Positions 47,461 through 57,235 are shown, counted from the first letter of the stretch. The stretch is 64,000 nucleotides of DNA from Tolypothrix tenuis PCC 7101 (GCF_002368295.1 NZ_AP018248.1:4030767-4094766), one strand, 5' to 3'. Notes: generated from the sequence alone by a model not told the origin. Numbers and translations: made by a program.

Positions 47461-47688
47461 TTGTGGTCAGCTGTTACCGAACAAAGGCAGAGGGCAAGAG
47501 GAAAAACATTTTTGCCTTCTGCCATCGGTTTTAAAGCCCACGGCAGTTGACAGCAATAGTTGGGTTTATTCCAGCGACTTACTTAGCTTTCAAGATAGAT
47601 GTTGGGTTGCGCTGCGCTTAACCCAACCTACATCTGCTATGTGTGCAGCTTGTGAGAAATACAGGTGATAAATTCGTAATTGAAAAGG

Positions 47689-48051
47689 TCAAATTTGCTC
47701 ATCAAATCGGCTGCGAAAGCCTCCGTATTTTATCCAATATTGTTTCAAATTGTGGCAAGGTGTATGTAAACTGGCTCTTGCCTGATAAAGAATCACTTGA
47801 CGATGAGCGCCCATCCAAATTTTGTCAATTGGCTCAACCGAAATCACAGTACCTCCTAATGCTCCTACACATTGGGAAAAGCGTTCGATAGCACTATAAT
47901 CTACAGTTGCAAAAACAAAGAAATTACCCGAACAAATTAAATGCCGACTGCGAATCCAGCACTGCATTTTCTTCTGTGCTTCTGGAGGTAGCATATTTGC
48001 TTTTAGAGGCAGATTCGGCAGGGAAAAATCATAGGATATTTGGGATTTCAT
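47689..48051 (-). CDS. cpeR: phycoerythrin operon activator CpeR
   Basis: A protein of about 120 residues if started at the ATG at 48051, which follows GGGAGAG and overlaps the cpeT end by 23 bp; a shorter 101-residue form would start at 47994. It is the last gene of cpeCDESTR. CpeR is a PP2C-like small protein needed for cpeBA expression in Fremyella. In green light the operon is induced first, then CpeR activates cpeBA and pebAB. The cpeBA genes lie at 13.7 kb in this window. Confidence 0.92.
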   Translation of the reverse strand: MKSQISYDFSLPNLPLKANMLPPEAQKKMQCWIRSRHLICSGNFFVFATVDYSAIERFSQCVGALGGTVISVEPIDKIWMGAHRQVILYQARASLHTPCHNLKQYWIKYGGFRSRFDEQI

Positions 48052-48652
48052 CTGCAAAACTCTCCCGCTTTTCAAACCGTAATGGCCCAAAGGTAGATCC
48101 CCAAACTTGTTGGTGTGTATTCACATCCATACCTTTATCTAGGCTTACCCACGTGGTTTCTGTAATTTCAACGTAACTATCTAGATAGGTCTGGCAGCCA
48201 TTTTTCTCAATTAAGCATAGGTTTCCAGGTTCAACACCGCCGATAAATTTATCTCCCTCGCGTTTAAAAATCATCGAGCAATGATATCGGCGTTCAATAC
48301 AATTTGGGGTAATAGTTTTGAGAATATTTAAGTCTCGTGCTGCACCTGCGTAATACAGTGCTTGTTTTAAGCTGTAATTTTCGATATAAATTTCATCGCC
48401 CTGATCGATAAGACGATGGACTCCCTGGCGATAAGGTCGCCACAAATCATAATCATATACTTGTTCCGAATAAAGCCCAATTCCTGAGAAGAATTCAAAC
48501 GGTAATGGGCGAAAGAAAACATGAATATGGGCGTAATCTTTAGAATTTTCAAATGCCTGTTTATAGTTGCTGAAATCACCTGCCATCCAACGAGCCAGGG
48601 TGATTAAATTAGGCGATACAGTGTCAGAAATTTTTGGTAATGAAGAGGTCAT
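48029..48652 (-). CDS. cpeT: phycobiliprotein lyase CpeT
   Basis: A 207-residue CpcT/CpeT-family protein; the Met at 48652 (MTSSLPKISDTVSPN) is preferred to the one 31 codons upstream since family members begin close to LARWMAGDFSNYKQAF. The CpcT relatives attach bilin to the beta-chain Cys-155-type site; CpeT is thought to do so or act as chaperone for CpeB C165. It overlaps cpeR. Confidence 0.93.
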   Translation of the reverse strand: MTSSLPKISDTVSPNLITLARWMAGDFSNYKQAFENSKDYAHIHVFFRPLPFEFFSGIGLYSEQVYDYDLWRPYRQGVHRLIDQGDEIYIENYSLKQALYYAGAARDLNILKTITPNCIERRYHCSMIFKREGDKFIGGVEPGNLCLIEKNGCQTYLDSYVEITETTWVSLDKGMDVNTHQQVWGSTFGPLRFEKRESFADEIPNIL

Positions 48653-48956
48653 AACTAGATGAGGATAAATAAACAATCCCAAAATCTTCTTGTCAAGTTG
48701 CTCCTCTTGGACAAAGCCCAAGACTATACTTTCGGCAAAATTCAAAATGATGACCTGAATACCAATTATCTAAAATTGAACAACAGATCCAAACTCATCA
48801 ATGCTTTGGCTATGGCTTCCTAATTGTGAATTGCCATAACCTATGCACCAGTGTTTATGAAAAAATGGCATGGCAAAGCTAACGCGATCGCGTTTATATA
48901 TAGACTGCACGCACTGAGGTTGTATCTATATGACTTGAAATATGGTCAGATATAGT

Positions 48957-49505
48957 TTATTTCTGAATATCCTGGCGGATTTCTGAAGAAAATGAAGCAG
49001 TAACAACTCCTGAACCAGCACTAGTTTTAATTAGGGAAACCCGACAACGAACATTGGGGTTAACAAACCAGATTTTCTCTTCAGCAGCGGCGCGATCGTA
49101 AGCGGTGACTAACACAAATGTGCCATCTTCCGTAAAGTAATAGTCGCCAGCAGCGGCGATTGTTTCTGCATAGCCTTGATCGCGTAGGAGTTTACCGCGA
49201 TGGGGACGATCTGGATCGGGGATGGGAACTAAGACACAGGTGCCTTTGATTTCACTATCATCCCAATCTGATTGGCCTTCCCAAGTCATGCGAAATGGGG
49301 AAACCACAGTTTGAGGATCGATATTATAGCTTTTACATAAGTCAATCACTGCTGGATCGTCATCTGGAAGAGCAATGATATCTATCTCAGACTGTACAGC
49401 TTCAAAGTGACCGAATGCTAAATGATGGGCACTACGTTGCGATCGCCAATGCCCTATAGAATTTGCCACAAACTTTGTAATATTCATCAACACTTTGGTT
49501 TCCAT
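48957..49505 (-). CDS. cpeS: phycoerythrobilin lyase CpeS
   Basis: A 182-residue lipocalin-like lyase of the CpcS/CpeS family. Recognisable are NSIGHWRSQRSAHHLAFGHFE, FRMTWEGQSDW and the C-terminal EEKIWFVNPNVRCRVSLIKT. CpeS attaches phycoerythrobilin to CpeB Cys-80 (C82-type). The start may be at the second Met (MNITKFV) six codons on. It follows cpeE by 189 bp in the operon. Confidence 0.95.
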   Translation of the reverse strand: METKVLMNITKFVANSIGHWRSQRSAHHLAFGHFEAVQSEIDIIALPDDDPAVIDLCKSYNIDPQTVVSPFRMTWEGQSDWDDSEIKGTCVLVPIPDPDRPHRGKLLRDQGYAETIAAAGDYYFTEDGTFVLVTAYDRAAAEEKIWFVNPNVRCRVSLIKTSAGSGVVTASFSSEIRQDIQK

Positions 49506-49694
49506 TTTTAGCTATTTGCTTTGGGATAGGAGAAGGTTCCCATTGACCCCTAAAGATTTATCCAGTTCAGTTAAGGACATTTAGTGGGTTAGGCAGGGAA
49601 TGCAGGGGGAGAAACAGAAGCTTATCTGAACTGTATTGCCATAGCTTGACTATTGACAAAATGTTAGAGGTGAGGAACTTCTCCATTGCTAGCG

Positions 49695-50453
49695 TTAAGC
49701 TATTTCCGCAATACTAATAATCTTGCCTCCTGTTTTCTGGATACTTTGAATTTTCTGGGATAGCTGATTGTATCCCACTTCAAAGGTAGCTACGCTCTTG
49801 GTCACCCTAGCACCAAAATTGGCTTTGGATACAGAGATTCGGAACCTCTTACCTGTATTGCTAGCAGCACCAGAACCAGCAGCGGGAGCAACAATTTTGG
49901 TGGCAAGATTAGAGCCAATATCGCTAATCAATTTTGCCGATTTACCTAGATCGTTGGCAGCAAATCCCCGCATTAACGCGAAGGTACGGTTAAAACCGAC
50001 ATTCTTAATCCCGGCTTGGGTACGATTACCACGAGCAGAGGGCACAATATGGTCGCCAAAACTCCTGATATATTCATCACTATCAATGTAGGAGTTGATT
50101 TCTGCTGCGTAACCTTGTGTGTTGTAAATTTGCACGTGTTCTGCAATTTCCGCTTGATCTTGCGGGGCGCGACCGAGCAAATGTTTAAAGTTCAATTCAA
50201 TAAAACGATAGGGAGAAGAAGTTTCAAAAAACAATGAACGATATAGGTCTGATTGAGCCACTGCTCTGACGAAACCGGAAACAGTAATATCACCATTCCG
50301 CAATTGAGACTCAGCACTGGTCAGCCGTTGATTTTCAAATATATGAGCATTGCCCAAAACCTGGCGATATACGGCTCTGATCGTTGCTTGTAGATCCTCT
50401 TCGGTGGCGTTGGGGCGTAATTCAACGGACTCGGTTTCTATCCAAAGTGCCAT
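49695..50453 (-). CDS. cpeE: phycoerythrin-associated rod linker CpeE
   Basis: A 252-residue linker with an N-terminal Pfam PBS linker domain (RAVYRQVLGNAHIFENQRLT, SDLYRSLFFE, NFKHLLGRAPQ) and a C-terminal CpcD-like domain (RFRISVSKANFG to KIISIAEIA). It joins phycoerythrin hexamers in the rod. Start at 50453 follows AGGAGG. A 299-bp gap before it has tandem AATTCGTAATTACG repeats. Confidence 0.95.
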   Translation of the reverse strand: MALWIETESVELRPNATEEDLQATIRAVYRQVLGNAHIFENQRLTSAESQLRNGDITVSGFVRAVAQSDLYRSLFFETSSPYRFIELNFKHLLGRAPQDQAEIAEHVQIYNTQGYAAEINSYIDSDEYIRSFGDHIVPSARGNRTQAGIKNVGFNRTFALMRGFAANDLGKSAKLISDIGSNLATKIVAPAAGSGAASNTGKRFRISVSKANFGARVTKSVATFEVGYNQLSQKIQSIQKTGGKIISIAEIA

Positions 50454-50519
50454 ATCAAATGCCTCCTAAATTTAGGATTTTTGTGGGTGTTTTTGAAAAA
50501 TTGCAAATTAAAAAAGTTA

Positions 50520-50585
50520 ATCATCATTACGAATTACTAATTCGTAATTCGTAATTCGTAATTCGTAATTCATAATTCGTAATTA
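50520..50585. repeat. AATTCGTAATT/AATTACGAATT palindromic tandem repeat
   Basis: Short palindromic units of TTCGTAATTACGAA type are repeated here between cpeE and cpeD. Shorter runs lie at about 2469-2492, 3414-3450, 7918-7938, 8396-8420, 50660-50690 and 53716-53735. They are typical Nostoc intergenic repeats. Confidence 0.8.
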
Positions 50586-50752
50586 AACTGAGGGTTTGAG
50601 TCCCTGACTTCTATAAATCTTGCTGTTACAGGTGGGATTTAAATTCCCATCCATAATGTAATTACGAATTAGTAACTACGAATTACGAGTTGTTAATACT
50701 AATCAGTTCAACATTTAGAACAGACCAGTATTGATGCCCACCTTGTTAAAGG

Positions 50753-51502
50753 TTAAACAATTTCAGTAATGCTGACGATTTTGCCAGAAGTACGATTAAT
50801 CCGCTGAATTTGTGGAGTCATCTTACTAGCTGGAACAATGTACTCAGTGGTACTGATGCGTCGGGGACTGTCGAATTTGGAACCTTGCACCAAGATTTTG
50901 AATCGTTTTTCAGTTCCGGAGCCAATGACGGTGGATGAAGAAGCTTTAATCGCGTTGGCACTGTTAGTAGCAACAGCATAGACCAATTGAGCAGATTTAA
51001 CTGCACTATCAATTTGGGCAGGGCCGCGATCGAGAGCAAATATGCGGTTGTAGCCGACTTGCTTGGAGTTGGCTTCGCTACTTCTACCACGATAGTAAGG
51101 TACTACGTTTTCACCAAAGGCTGCTTGATATTCACTGCTATCGATATAGGAGTCAATTTCCGCATCGTAGCCTTCAGCTACAGTCCGAACGATGTGTTCG
51201 GAAACTTCTCTTTGATCCTGGGGTGCGCGACCAAGCAAATGCAAGAAGTTAAGTTCTACAAATCTGTAGGGAGCGCAGGATTGGAAGTAGCGGTTGCGAT
51301 AAAAATCAGACTTGGCAACGCTGCGGACAAATTCCCGCACGGTGATGGAGCGATCGCATAATTGTGATTCTGCTGTCACCAACCGCTCACTCTCCATAAC
51401 ATGAGGGTTGCCTAAAACTTGTTTGTAAACTGCACGGATAATAGTTTGAACTTCCTCTAAGCTACTAGAGGGCCAAAGTTCAAGAATTGTTTGGGATGCC
51501 AT
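50753..51502 (-). CDS. cpeD: phycoerythrin-associated rod linker CpeD
   Basis: A 249-residue linker with the PBS linker domain (IIRAVYKQVLGNPHVMESERLV, ELNFLHLLGRAPQDQ) and a C-terminal CpcD-like domain (KRFKILVQGSKFD to SGKIVSITEIV). It is 40 bp downstream of cpeC. It positions a phycoerythrin hexamer within the rod. Confidence 0.95.
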   Translation of the reverse strand: MASQTILELWPSSSLEEVQTIIRAVYKQVLGNPHVMESERLVTAESQLCDRSITVREFVRSVAKSDFYRNRYFQSCAPYRFVELNFLHLLGRAPQDQREVSEHIVRTVAEGYDAEIDSYIDSSEYQAAFGENVVPYYRGRSSEANSKQVGYNRIFALDRGPAQIDSAVKSAQLVYAVATNSANAIKASSSTVIGSGTEKRFKILVQGSKFDSPRRISTTEYIVPASKMTPQIQRINRTSGKIVSITEIV

Positions 51503-51542
51503 TAAAATTTCTGCTCCTCAATTTTTTAAGTTTGCACCTAAT

Positions 51543-52403
51543 TTATACAGGAGTGATACTTGCGATCACGCCGCCTTGCTGGTGAATCCGTTGATACTCT
51601 TGAGAGAGCTTTTCGTAGGGCACCAGAAAGACTTGGTTAGAACGGCGAAACTTGGAAATATTATTGAAGGTTTTGGCACGATAACCTGTAACTTCAATGC
51701 GGTAAACTTTGCCACCAGCACTAGCATCGACTCCAAGACGGGTACGCGCACCAGTAGGTGGTGTAGAGAAGGTTGCTCCAGCGCTAGCAGGTGAAATTAC
51801 TGCTGTTGGTGTGCTTTGAATCACTAATGCATTTAGCTTAGGAGCCTTGCCAGATAAGTCACCCTTTAGGCTGCTGCTAGAAGCACCTCGTACCAGTTGG
51901 AAAGTATGAGTAAATTGCACCATGCTCTGAAGCGCTTCGGTTTTATAGCCTCGGATGTAAGGCACAATGTTCTCACCAAAAGTAGATTGATACTCATCAC
52001 TATCGATATAAGAATCAATCTCAGCTTCAAACCCTTGAGTATCAAGGATTGTGCTGTGGGAGCGCATTTCTTCCAAATCTAGTGGTGGACGACCCAATAG
52101 ATGGCGGAAGTTGAGTTCAATGGCTCGGTAGCGCGCACAACTGGTGAAAAAGCGAGAACGATATAGTTCAGATTTAGCCACTGCTCTGACAAACTCGCGG
52201 ACGCTCAACTCACCCCGCTTAAACTGGGATTCAGGCACAGCAAGCCGCTCACTTTCCATCACATAGGCATTACCTAATACTTGCCGATAGACTGCCCGAA
52301 TGATTGTTTCTGCTTCTTCTTGTGAGCGACCTGGTACCCACTCAACGGGAGGAGTTTCATCAAATAGGCTGACTCCCAAGCGTGAAGCTGGTCCAAATGG
52401 CAT
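51543..52403 (-). CDS. cpeC: phycoerythrin-associated rod linker CpeC
   Basis: A 286-residue linker, first gene of cpeCDESTR. The PBS linker domain (RPGRSQEEAETIIRAVYRQV.. NFRHLLGRPPLD) is followed by a long Ala/Thr/Pro-rich hinge and the CpcD-like domain (RVEVTGYRAKTFNNISKF). CpeC joins the inner phycoerythrin hexamer. Start at 52403 follows AACAGGAGAAAC. A single TTGTCA lies upstream; I do not see the paired Fremyella L-box or the CcaR G-box. Confidence 0.95.
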   Translation of the reverse strand: MPFGPASRLGVSLFDETPPVEWVPGRSQEEAETIIRAVYRQVLGNAYVMESERLAVPESQFKRGELSVREFVRAVAKSELYRSRFFTSCARYRAIELNFRHLLGRPPLDLEEMRSHSTILDTQGFEAEIDSYIDSDEYQSTFGENIVPYIRGYKTEALQSMVQFTHTFQLVRGASSSSLKGDLSGKAPKLNALVIQSTPTAVISPASAGATFSTPPTGARTRLGVDASAGGKVYRIEVTGYRAKTFNNISKFRRSNQVFLVPYEKLSQEYQRIHQQGGVIASITPV

Positions 52404-52840
52404 TAATTGTTTCTCCTGTTAACGAAAGTTTAAGAAAAGTGTTTCGATTTGTAAATAAATTTCAGATTGCTCACCCAGGCTCATCAATTCTCTGGATTGA
52501 TTTATGACAACCCAAATTATCAGCTTCCATAAGCATGAAAGCTGTGATTTCCTAGATGCTCAAGGTTTTAGGCGTTTTATACGCTTTGTTATGATCATTT
52601 TCTTATGAGCGCGGAAAGATGTACATCAAGATTTGTAAATCTTGATGAAATGAGAGGATTTTGCACTCAGTTTGCACAAACGATTTGTATTGGGCATGGG
52701 GCATGGGGCATTGGGCATTGGGTAATTGGTAATTGGTAATTGGTAATTGGTAATGGTTATTTCCCCTAGTCCCCAGTCCCCAGTCCCCAATCCCCAGTCC
52801 CCAGTCCCTAATCCCCAATCCCCAATCCCCAATCCCCACT
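52404..52840. repeat. upstream region of cpeC and tandem repeats
   Basis: The stretch next to cpeC is its leader and promoter. From about 52719 there are GGTAATTGGTAATT units and, at 52762-52838, a tract of CCCCAGT/CCCCAAT heptamers, like that before cpeB at 13486. No gene is seen. Confidence 0.8.
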
Positions 52841-53545
52841 TCACTCTGTCGCCCCTGCTTTGATTAATAAATCTACGGCTTGAGCAGATCTAAATGAATT
52901 ACGGGCTTCACTCAATGCTGTCGCACTCCAGCGATTCTTGGGGCGGAAGTCTGCGCCATGTGCTAATAAAATCGTCATAGTTTCTAAATCGCCTCTGGCT
53001 GCTGCCATCATCAGAGGAGTCCAACCACCGATGTTGGCAGTATTGACCTCAGCACCCAGTTCAATCAATGCTTTGACTGTATAGGTATGCCCATTATCGG
53101 CTGCTAAGTATAATGCTGTGTCACCAATTTTATTGATGGCATTTATCTCAGCACCCATCGTCACTAGACGTTGCACAATATCTGTTTGACCACGCCGCGC
53201 CATTGTCATTAGCACAGTCTCTTCGTAGGAATTGCGATCGCCTATATCAGCACCACTATCGAGCAGCAAGGAAACAATTTGCGAGCGATCGCTTTCTGCA
53301 GCGAACATTAAAGCTGTGTAACCTGCGGGATTTTTCACATTCACATCAGCATTATGAGCTAGCAGTAATTCCACGATATCAAAATAACCCTCTGTAGCAG
53401 CCCACATCAATGCTGTATTACTGGCTCCCAAGGCTGTAACACCCCCGGTAGTATTAGCGTCTGCGCCCTGGGCTAGTAAGCTTTTGACAGCAGTAGTGTC
53501 ACCTTTAACGATCGCGCGGATCAAATCTTCGTTGAGAGAAGCCAT
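52841..53545 (-). CDS. ankyrin-repeat protein
   Basis: A 234-residue protein made almost only of about six to seven ankyrin repeats (GYTALMFAAESDRSQIVSLLLDSGADI, NKIGDTALYLAADNGH). It has no signal peptide. It is a soluble protein-binding scaffold of unknown partner. It begins right after the heptamer repeat region upstream of the cpeCDESTR operon. Confidence 0.93.
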   Translation of the reverse strand: MASLNEDLIRAIVKGDTTAVKSLLAQGADANTTGGVTALGASNTALMWAATEGYFDIVELLLAHNADVNVKNPAGYTALMFAAESDRSQIVSLLLDSGADIGDRNSYEETVLMTMARRGQTDIVQRLVTMGAEINAINKIGDTALYLAADNGHTYTVKALIELGAEVNTANIGGWTPLMMAAARGDLETMTILLAHGADFRPKNRWSATALSEARNSFRSAQAVDLLIKAGATE

Positions 53546-53741
53546 TGTTTAAGTAATTCGTAATTGATAATTCTTAATACCCTGCGAGTTCTCCGAAGGA
53601 GTACCCGCAGAGTAGACGCGTAGCGTCTACGTAGTTACAACGTTACCTGATTGTGCAGTTCAAGAAGCACTACTAAATCTTTGCTATCTTTGCTCGGTAG
53701 GTTGTTTGTACTAATTTTAATTACGAATTACGATTATTTTC

Positions 53742-54218
53742 TCAAGCTGTCTTTATTTCAACTTTGAATACACTGTCTGCAGGTTTCTGAGCAATAGTAC
53801 TATCCCAAGCTATTTTCTGCAAAAATGCCTCACCAGAGGGAGTTTCTACTACATCTACACCCCAGTTTCCTGGTTGCAGGGCATCAGGAGAATCGCTAGT
53901 GGGAGGAGTGGTTTTTATACCACCTAAAACCAAAATTTCTGGGTTATTGTCTGCACTTAATTGATGCGATCGCCGTTTTTCTGCTAGAGCCTTAGCGCAG
54001 AGTTCACCAACTTGCTGCGGCGAAAATTCATCGGTAGGGAATAAAATTTCTACAGTCCAATGAGGATGATTCACCAACCTGCATTGTAGTTGTTCATAGA
54101 CACTCAAGCTCGATTTAAATACTTCAGCAAATTCTTCCCGACTGAGGGCTGGTACTGTGTCAGGAATAACATCAAAGTTATGAGAGAGCAGCATTCGCCC
54201 TTGAAATTGATTCAACAT
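53742..54218 (-). CDS. hypothetical cyanobacterial protein
   Basis: A 158-residue soluble protein that I do not recognise. Features are HWTVEILFPTDEFSPQQVGELCAKAL, then EILVLGGIKTTP and GNWGVDVVETPSGEAFLQKIAWDS. Codon use is similar to neighbours and an ATG start after TTGCTGAATCC-type sequence is plausible. Unknown function. Confidence 0.6.
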   Translation of the reverse strand: MLNQFQGRMLLSHNFDVIPDTVPALSREEFAEVFKSSLSVYEQLQCRLVNHPHWTVEILFPTDEFSPQQVGELCAKALAEKRRSHQLSADNNPEILVLGGIKTTPPTSDSPDALQPGNWGVDVVETPSGEAFLQKIAWDSTIAQKPADSVFKVEIKTA

Positions 54219-54428
54219 TTGGATTCAGCATAATTACAGCTAGGGTTTCAGTGGCTTGAGACTTAGTAGCTAGTTTTGAGGATGGGTATTACATTTTGCT
54301 ATGGAGAACTTTGTAGAACACTCAAGCCATTGCTATTTTCTAACCATAGTAGAATTAATCACCTAAAGAGGATTCGTTAAGTTTATTAACTAAATCAGCG
54401 CTGAACCCAAAACCTCAAATTTGCACCG

Positions 54429-54743
54429 TTAAGAAACAAGCCTCAAGCCCAACAAACCTGCAACAATTAAGCCAATACAAAAAAAGCGCTTCATCTCAGC
54501 AGGTTCTCCAAACAAAACTACACCCAGCAAAGCCGTACCTACTGCTCCGATACCTGTCCAAATTGCATAAGCGGTACCCACTGGTAAAGTACGGAGTGCT
54601 TTTGATAGCAACAAAAAACTCAGTATCATACAAGCAACAGTAACGACGCTAGGAGCTAGCTTGGTAAATCCTTGTGTATACTTCAGACCGATTGCCCATC
54701 CCATCTCTAGCAAACCAGCAATCAGAAGGTAAATCCAAGCCAT
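54429..54743 (-). CDS. Gdx/SugE-type small multidrug-resistance transporter
   Basis: A 104-residue, four-helix SMR protein (MAWIYLLIAGLLEMGWAIGLKYTQGFT). The Glu in LLEMGW is the proton/substrate site, and GLKYTQGFTKL is typical of the Gdx (SugE) subgroup, known as guanidinium exporters. I see no guanidine riboswitch upstream. The call is family-firm, substrate likely. Confidence 0.9.
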   Translation of the reverse strand: MAWIYLLIAGLLEMGWAIGLKYTQGFTKLAPSVVTVACMILSFLLLSKALRTLPVGTAYAIWTGIGAVGTALLGVVLFGEPAEMKRFFCIGLIVAGLLGLRLVS

Positions 54744-54959
54744 TGTTTTTTCCCTTACCCACCCAAATGAGACACAATTTTATTCTGCTTGAATTATTAC
54801 AGGGAAGAGGTAATCAGCCTGTCTTTCATAAGGAAGAATATTTTCTGTTATCCTAAACTCAAGTTTTTAGCAGCTATTTTTTAGCCAATCAAGACTAAAG
54901 TAACCCCGACTCGTAATTATCATCTCAAAGGATTTATCATATATAGCAATACAGTTCAG

Positions 54960-55095
54960 TGAAGCTCATTAGCGATTGATTTGTTACTTATGAAAGAAGC
55001 CAGATCATTTGGGGGATTCTCCCCCAAACCCCCGATTGGGTGACGGTTGCGTCCCCCAAACCCCCTCCAAAAATATTGTTCTGTTTTTTGTTGAG
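54960..55095 (+). repeat. dispersed repeat, copy 2
   Basis: Nearly identical to 35811-35946, in the same orientation: AAGCTCATTAGCGATTGATT, then GGGGGATTCTCCCCCAAACC and CCCGATTGGGTGACGG blocks and a T tract. Confidence 0.75.
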
Positions 55096-55134
55096 TAACT
55101 AGTAATCCATTTAAGATAATAGGGAATAGCACGG

Positions 55135-55240
55135 TATCGTAAGGGCACGGCATCCACAATCTTCTGGTATATACAATAATCGTACTGGTGCCGTGCCCCT
55201 ACAGATAATTATTGTGTTGCGAATATAATTTTAATTGGTA
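55135..55240 (-). repeat. MITE-2-like copy (GGGCACGGCA type)
   Basis: TAAGGGCACGGCATCC and GGTGCCGTGCCCCTAC are inverted, followed by TTGTGTTGCGAATATAATTTTAATTGG. It is related to 62727-62863 and 63543-63887. Confidence 0.65.
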
Positions 55241-55276
55241 TTATTTAAACTTTGGCTATGGAATTAGTGGTTTACA

Positions 55277-56176
55277 TTACCATAAACTTTCATAGGTAAG
55301 CTCTGGATTGTTCCAATGAGTTTCTGCTAAAAATTCGCTAAATGTAGTCAAAAGTCCGGGAAATTCTTGCCTTAATTGCTGAACATCAGCTTGATAACCT
55401 TGATGGCGATACCACTGAATTAAATTGAATAGTTCTTTTTGCCAAAGTAACAAGAAAATCCAAGCGGGTGTTTCTTTATGGATAACTTTTATTCCCTGCG
55501 CTTGCGAGAAAGCCTCAGCCATTTGTTTAGGTGTTAGCACATCACCAGCTAACTCAATTTCTCGCCCAATATATTGAGCAGGATGTTGAATTACATAAGC
55601 TGCTACACGCCCCATATCTTTAGTAGTAATTAAATGTAGCGGTTTGTCAGGCTGAATGGAAAATGGGAAAGTTCCCTTGAGGATAGAAGGACGGGTGTAT
55701 TTTTTCCAAAACTCTTCCATAAATAAGCAAGCCCGCAACATGGTTGTGGGTAAACCAGCAGCTTTGAGAATTTGCTCGACTTGATACTTTTGCTCGATAT
55801 GGGGAATACCAGAATTTCTTTCCGCCCCACCTGCAGAGTTGTAGACAAAATGTTGGATATTAGCTTGTTTTGCGGCTTGTGCAACTTGCTTTGCTCTTTC
55901 AACTTCTTGAGGATCGGCTTTGCTACTATCTCCAGATGTGGCGTGACAGTAAACAGCAGCAACTCCTGTAAAGGCTGCGGTAAGGGAATCTACATTATCT
56001 AAGTTAGCTTCTACTAACTCAACTCCCGCATTATTCAATTTTGCTAGAGAAGGACGGTTCAGGTCAATTTTCCTAGTAATGGCACGCAGGTTTGTTATAC
56101 CCTGTTCCAGAAAGCCTTTGACAACATTTCCACCAGTTCCACCAGTAACGCCGATGAACAATATTTTATCGGACAT
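55277..56176 (-). CDS. NmrA-like NAD(P)-binding protein
   Basis: A 299-residue atypical short-chain dehydrogenase with the N-terminal dinucleotide loop FIGVTGGTGGNVVKGF. NmrA/QorB-like family members lack the full YxxxK triad or use NAD(P) as a redox sensor. There is no obvious catalytic Tyr-x3-Lys. Function unknown, perhaps a reductase. Confidence 0.85.
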   Translation of the reverse strand: MSDKILFIGVTGGTGGNVVKGFLEQGITNLRAITRKIDLNRPSLAKLNNAGVELVEANLDNVDSLTAAFTGVAAVYCHATSGDSSKADPQEVERAKQVAQAAKQANIQHFVYNSAGGAERNSGIPHIEQKYQVEQILKAAGLPTTMLRACLFMEEFWKKYTRPSILKGTFPFSIQPDKPLHLITTKDMGRVAAYVIQHPAQYIGREIELAGDVLTPKQMAEAFSQAQGIKVIHKETPAWIFLLLWQKELFNLIQWYRHQGYQADVQQLRQEFPGLLTTFSEFLAETHWNNPELTYESLW

Positions 56177-56345
56177 TTTTTTACCTAGAGTTTAGTAATT
56201 TAAAAATATGCCTGATATAGAAGTTGTAGCAAATATTCAAGATTTGGTGTTCAATCTTGAGTCAGTACTTGCTGTACGCATAATGGTAGATATTAATAGA
56301 GCAGATAGATTTCAAAAAACGGCGTTAGGAAATTTTATTTCAAGC

Positions 56346-56789
56346 TCAGGATGTAATAATTGTCCAATCTTCTATCTGTAAATTAGGAGCTTTGGCAAAA
56401 TCTTTACTATTGCGTGTAACTAAAATACCGTTTATAGATAATGCGATAGCTGCAATACGTAAATCTCTTGTGCCGATCCGAACTTTGTGGTTAATTAATT
56501 CTCGATAATAATTGTAAGCAGATTGATCAAAATCTAAAACTCTGAGCTTGTTAAGGTATTCAATACAATCCCTTAACCCTTTGTAAGCCATAATTAAATT
56601 TTCCGATTGTGGAGATTTATCATTATATTTATTAATGACATTTAGCCATCCTTTCATTTGCTCTTCTAGTGTGACAACTGTAATGGCTAGATTTTCAGGA
56701 TTTATTTGATTAATCCGCTGTTGTAGAAGTGGATGTCCCCTTTGGAGAAGTGATAAATGGTCTGTATCTAGCACCCATACAAATGTCAC
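56346..56789 (-). CDS. vapC: PIN-domain toxin (VapC-like)
   Basis: A 147-residue PIN protein, with the acidic residues in DTDHLSLL, TLEEQ, GTRDLRIAA and NSKDF. VapC-like toxins cut RNA, often tRNA or rRNA. Its antitoxin-like gene is encoded 30 bp upstream on the same strand. It appears intact. Confidence 0.87.
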   Translation of the reverse strand: MTFVWVLDTDHLSLLQRGHPLLQQRINQINPENLAITVVTLEEQMKGWLNVINKYNDKSPQSENLIMAYKGLRDCIEYLNKLRVLDFDQSAYNYYRELINHKVRIGTRDLRIAAIALSINGILVTRNSKDFAKAPNLQIEDWTIITS

Positions 56790-56819
56790 TTGAGTTAAAT
56801 CCTATATATTAATTTGATT

Positions 56820-57158
56820 CTAATCTTTTTCCTGTTCTGCGCTAATTATGTGGCGTTCGGCTTCTATTTCAGCTAACACTTCATCAAAAAGAGGATTATC
56901 TTTATACATTCCTGCTACTTTTATCCAAGGATTTTCAGTTTTAAGAGATTGTATTTGTAGAGTAACAAGTTTTGAATTACTCAAACGCGCTTGTAACATA
57001 TCTTGTAAATTTTCTACAGCTTCTTTTTCCGTTTGACCTATACTTTTACAATCTGATAAGCCTATGAGGGTGGCGCTAAATGTACCATCTTGATTTTTTT
57101 CAATTAGCGCATTATAGCTATCATATGAAGCATTGATCAAAGAGTTAAAACTAACCAT
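56820..57158 (-). CDS. antitoxin-like protein paired with PIN toxin
   Basis: A 112-residue protein. Residues 10-60 look like a HicB-type fold (YNALIEKNQDGTFSATLIGL, GQTEKEAVENLQDML); the tail NPWIKVAGMYKDNPLFDEVLAEIEAERH is typical of cyanobacterial VapB-type antitoxins that wrap a PIN toxin. The position directly upstream of the toxin supports this. Confidence 0.75.
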   Translation of the reverse strand: MVSFNSLINASYDSYNALIEKNQDGTFSATLIGLSDCKSIGQTEKEAVENLQDMLQARLSNSKLVTLQIQSLKTENPWIKVAGMYKDNPLFDEVLAEIEAERHIISAEQEKD

Positions 57159-57235
57159 ATCTTTTTACTTACATCGATATGTTTTCATGATAAACTATCT
57201 GGCTTCCTAATTTTGCTCAAAATCATTGAGCGAAA

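Noticed and set aside
52404..52620. L-box or G-box controlling cpeC
   Set aside because: Only one TTGTCA and no paired CTTTNCNATTT motif found.
54744..54900. Guanidine riboswitch before the Gdx/SugE gene
   Set aside because: No conserved ykkC or mini-ykkC hairpins could be seen.
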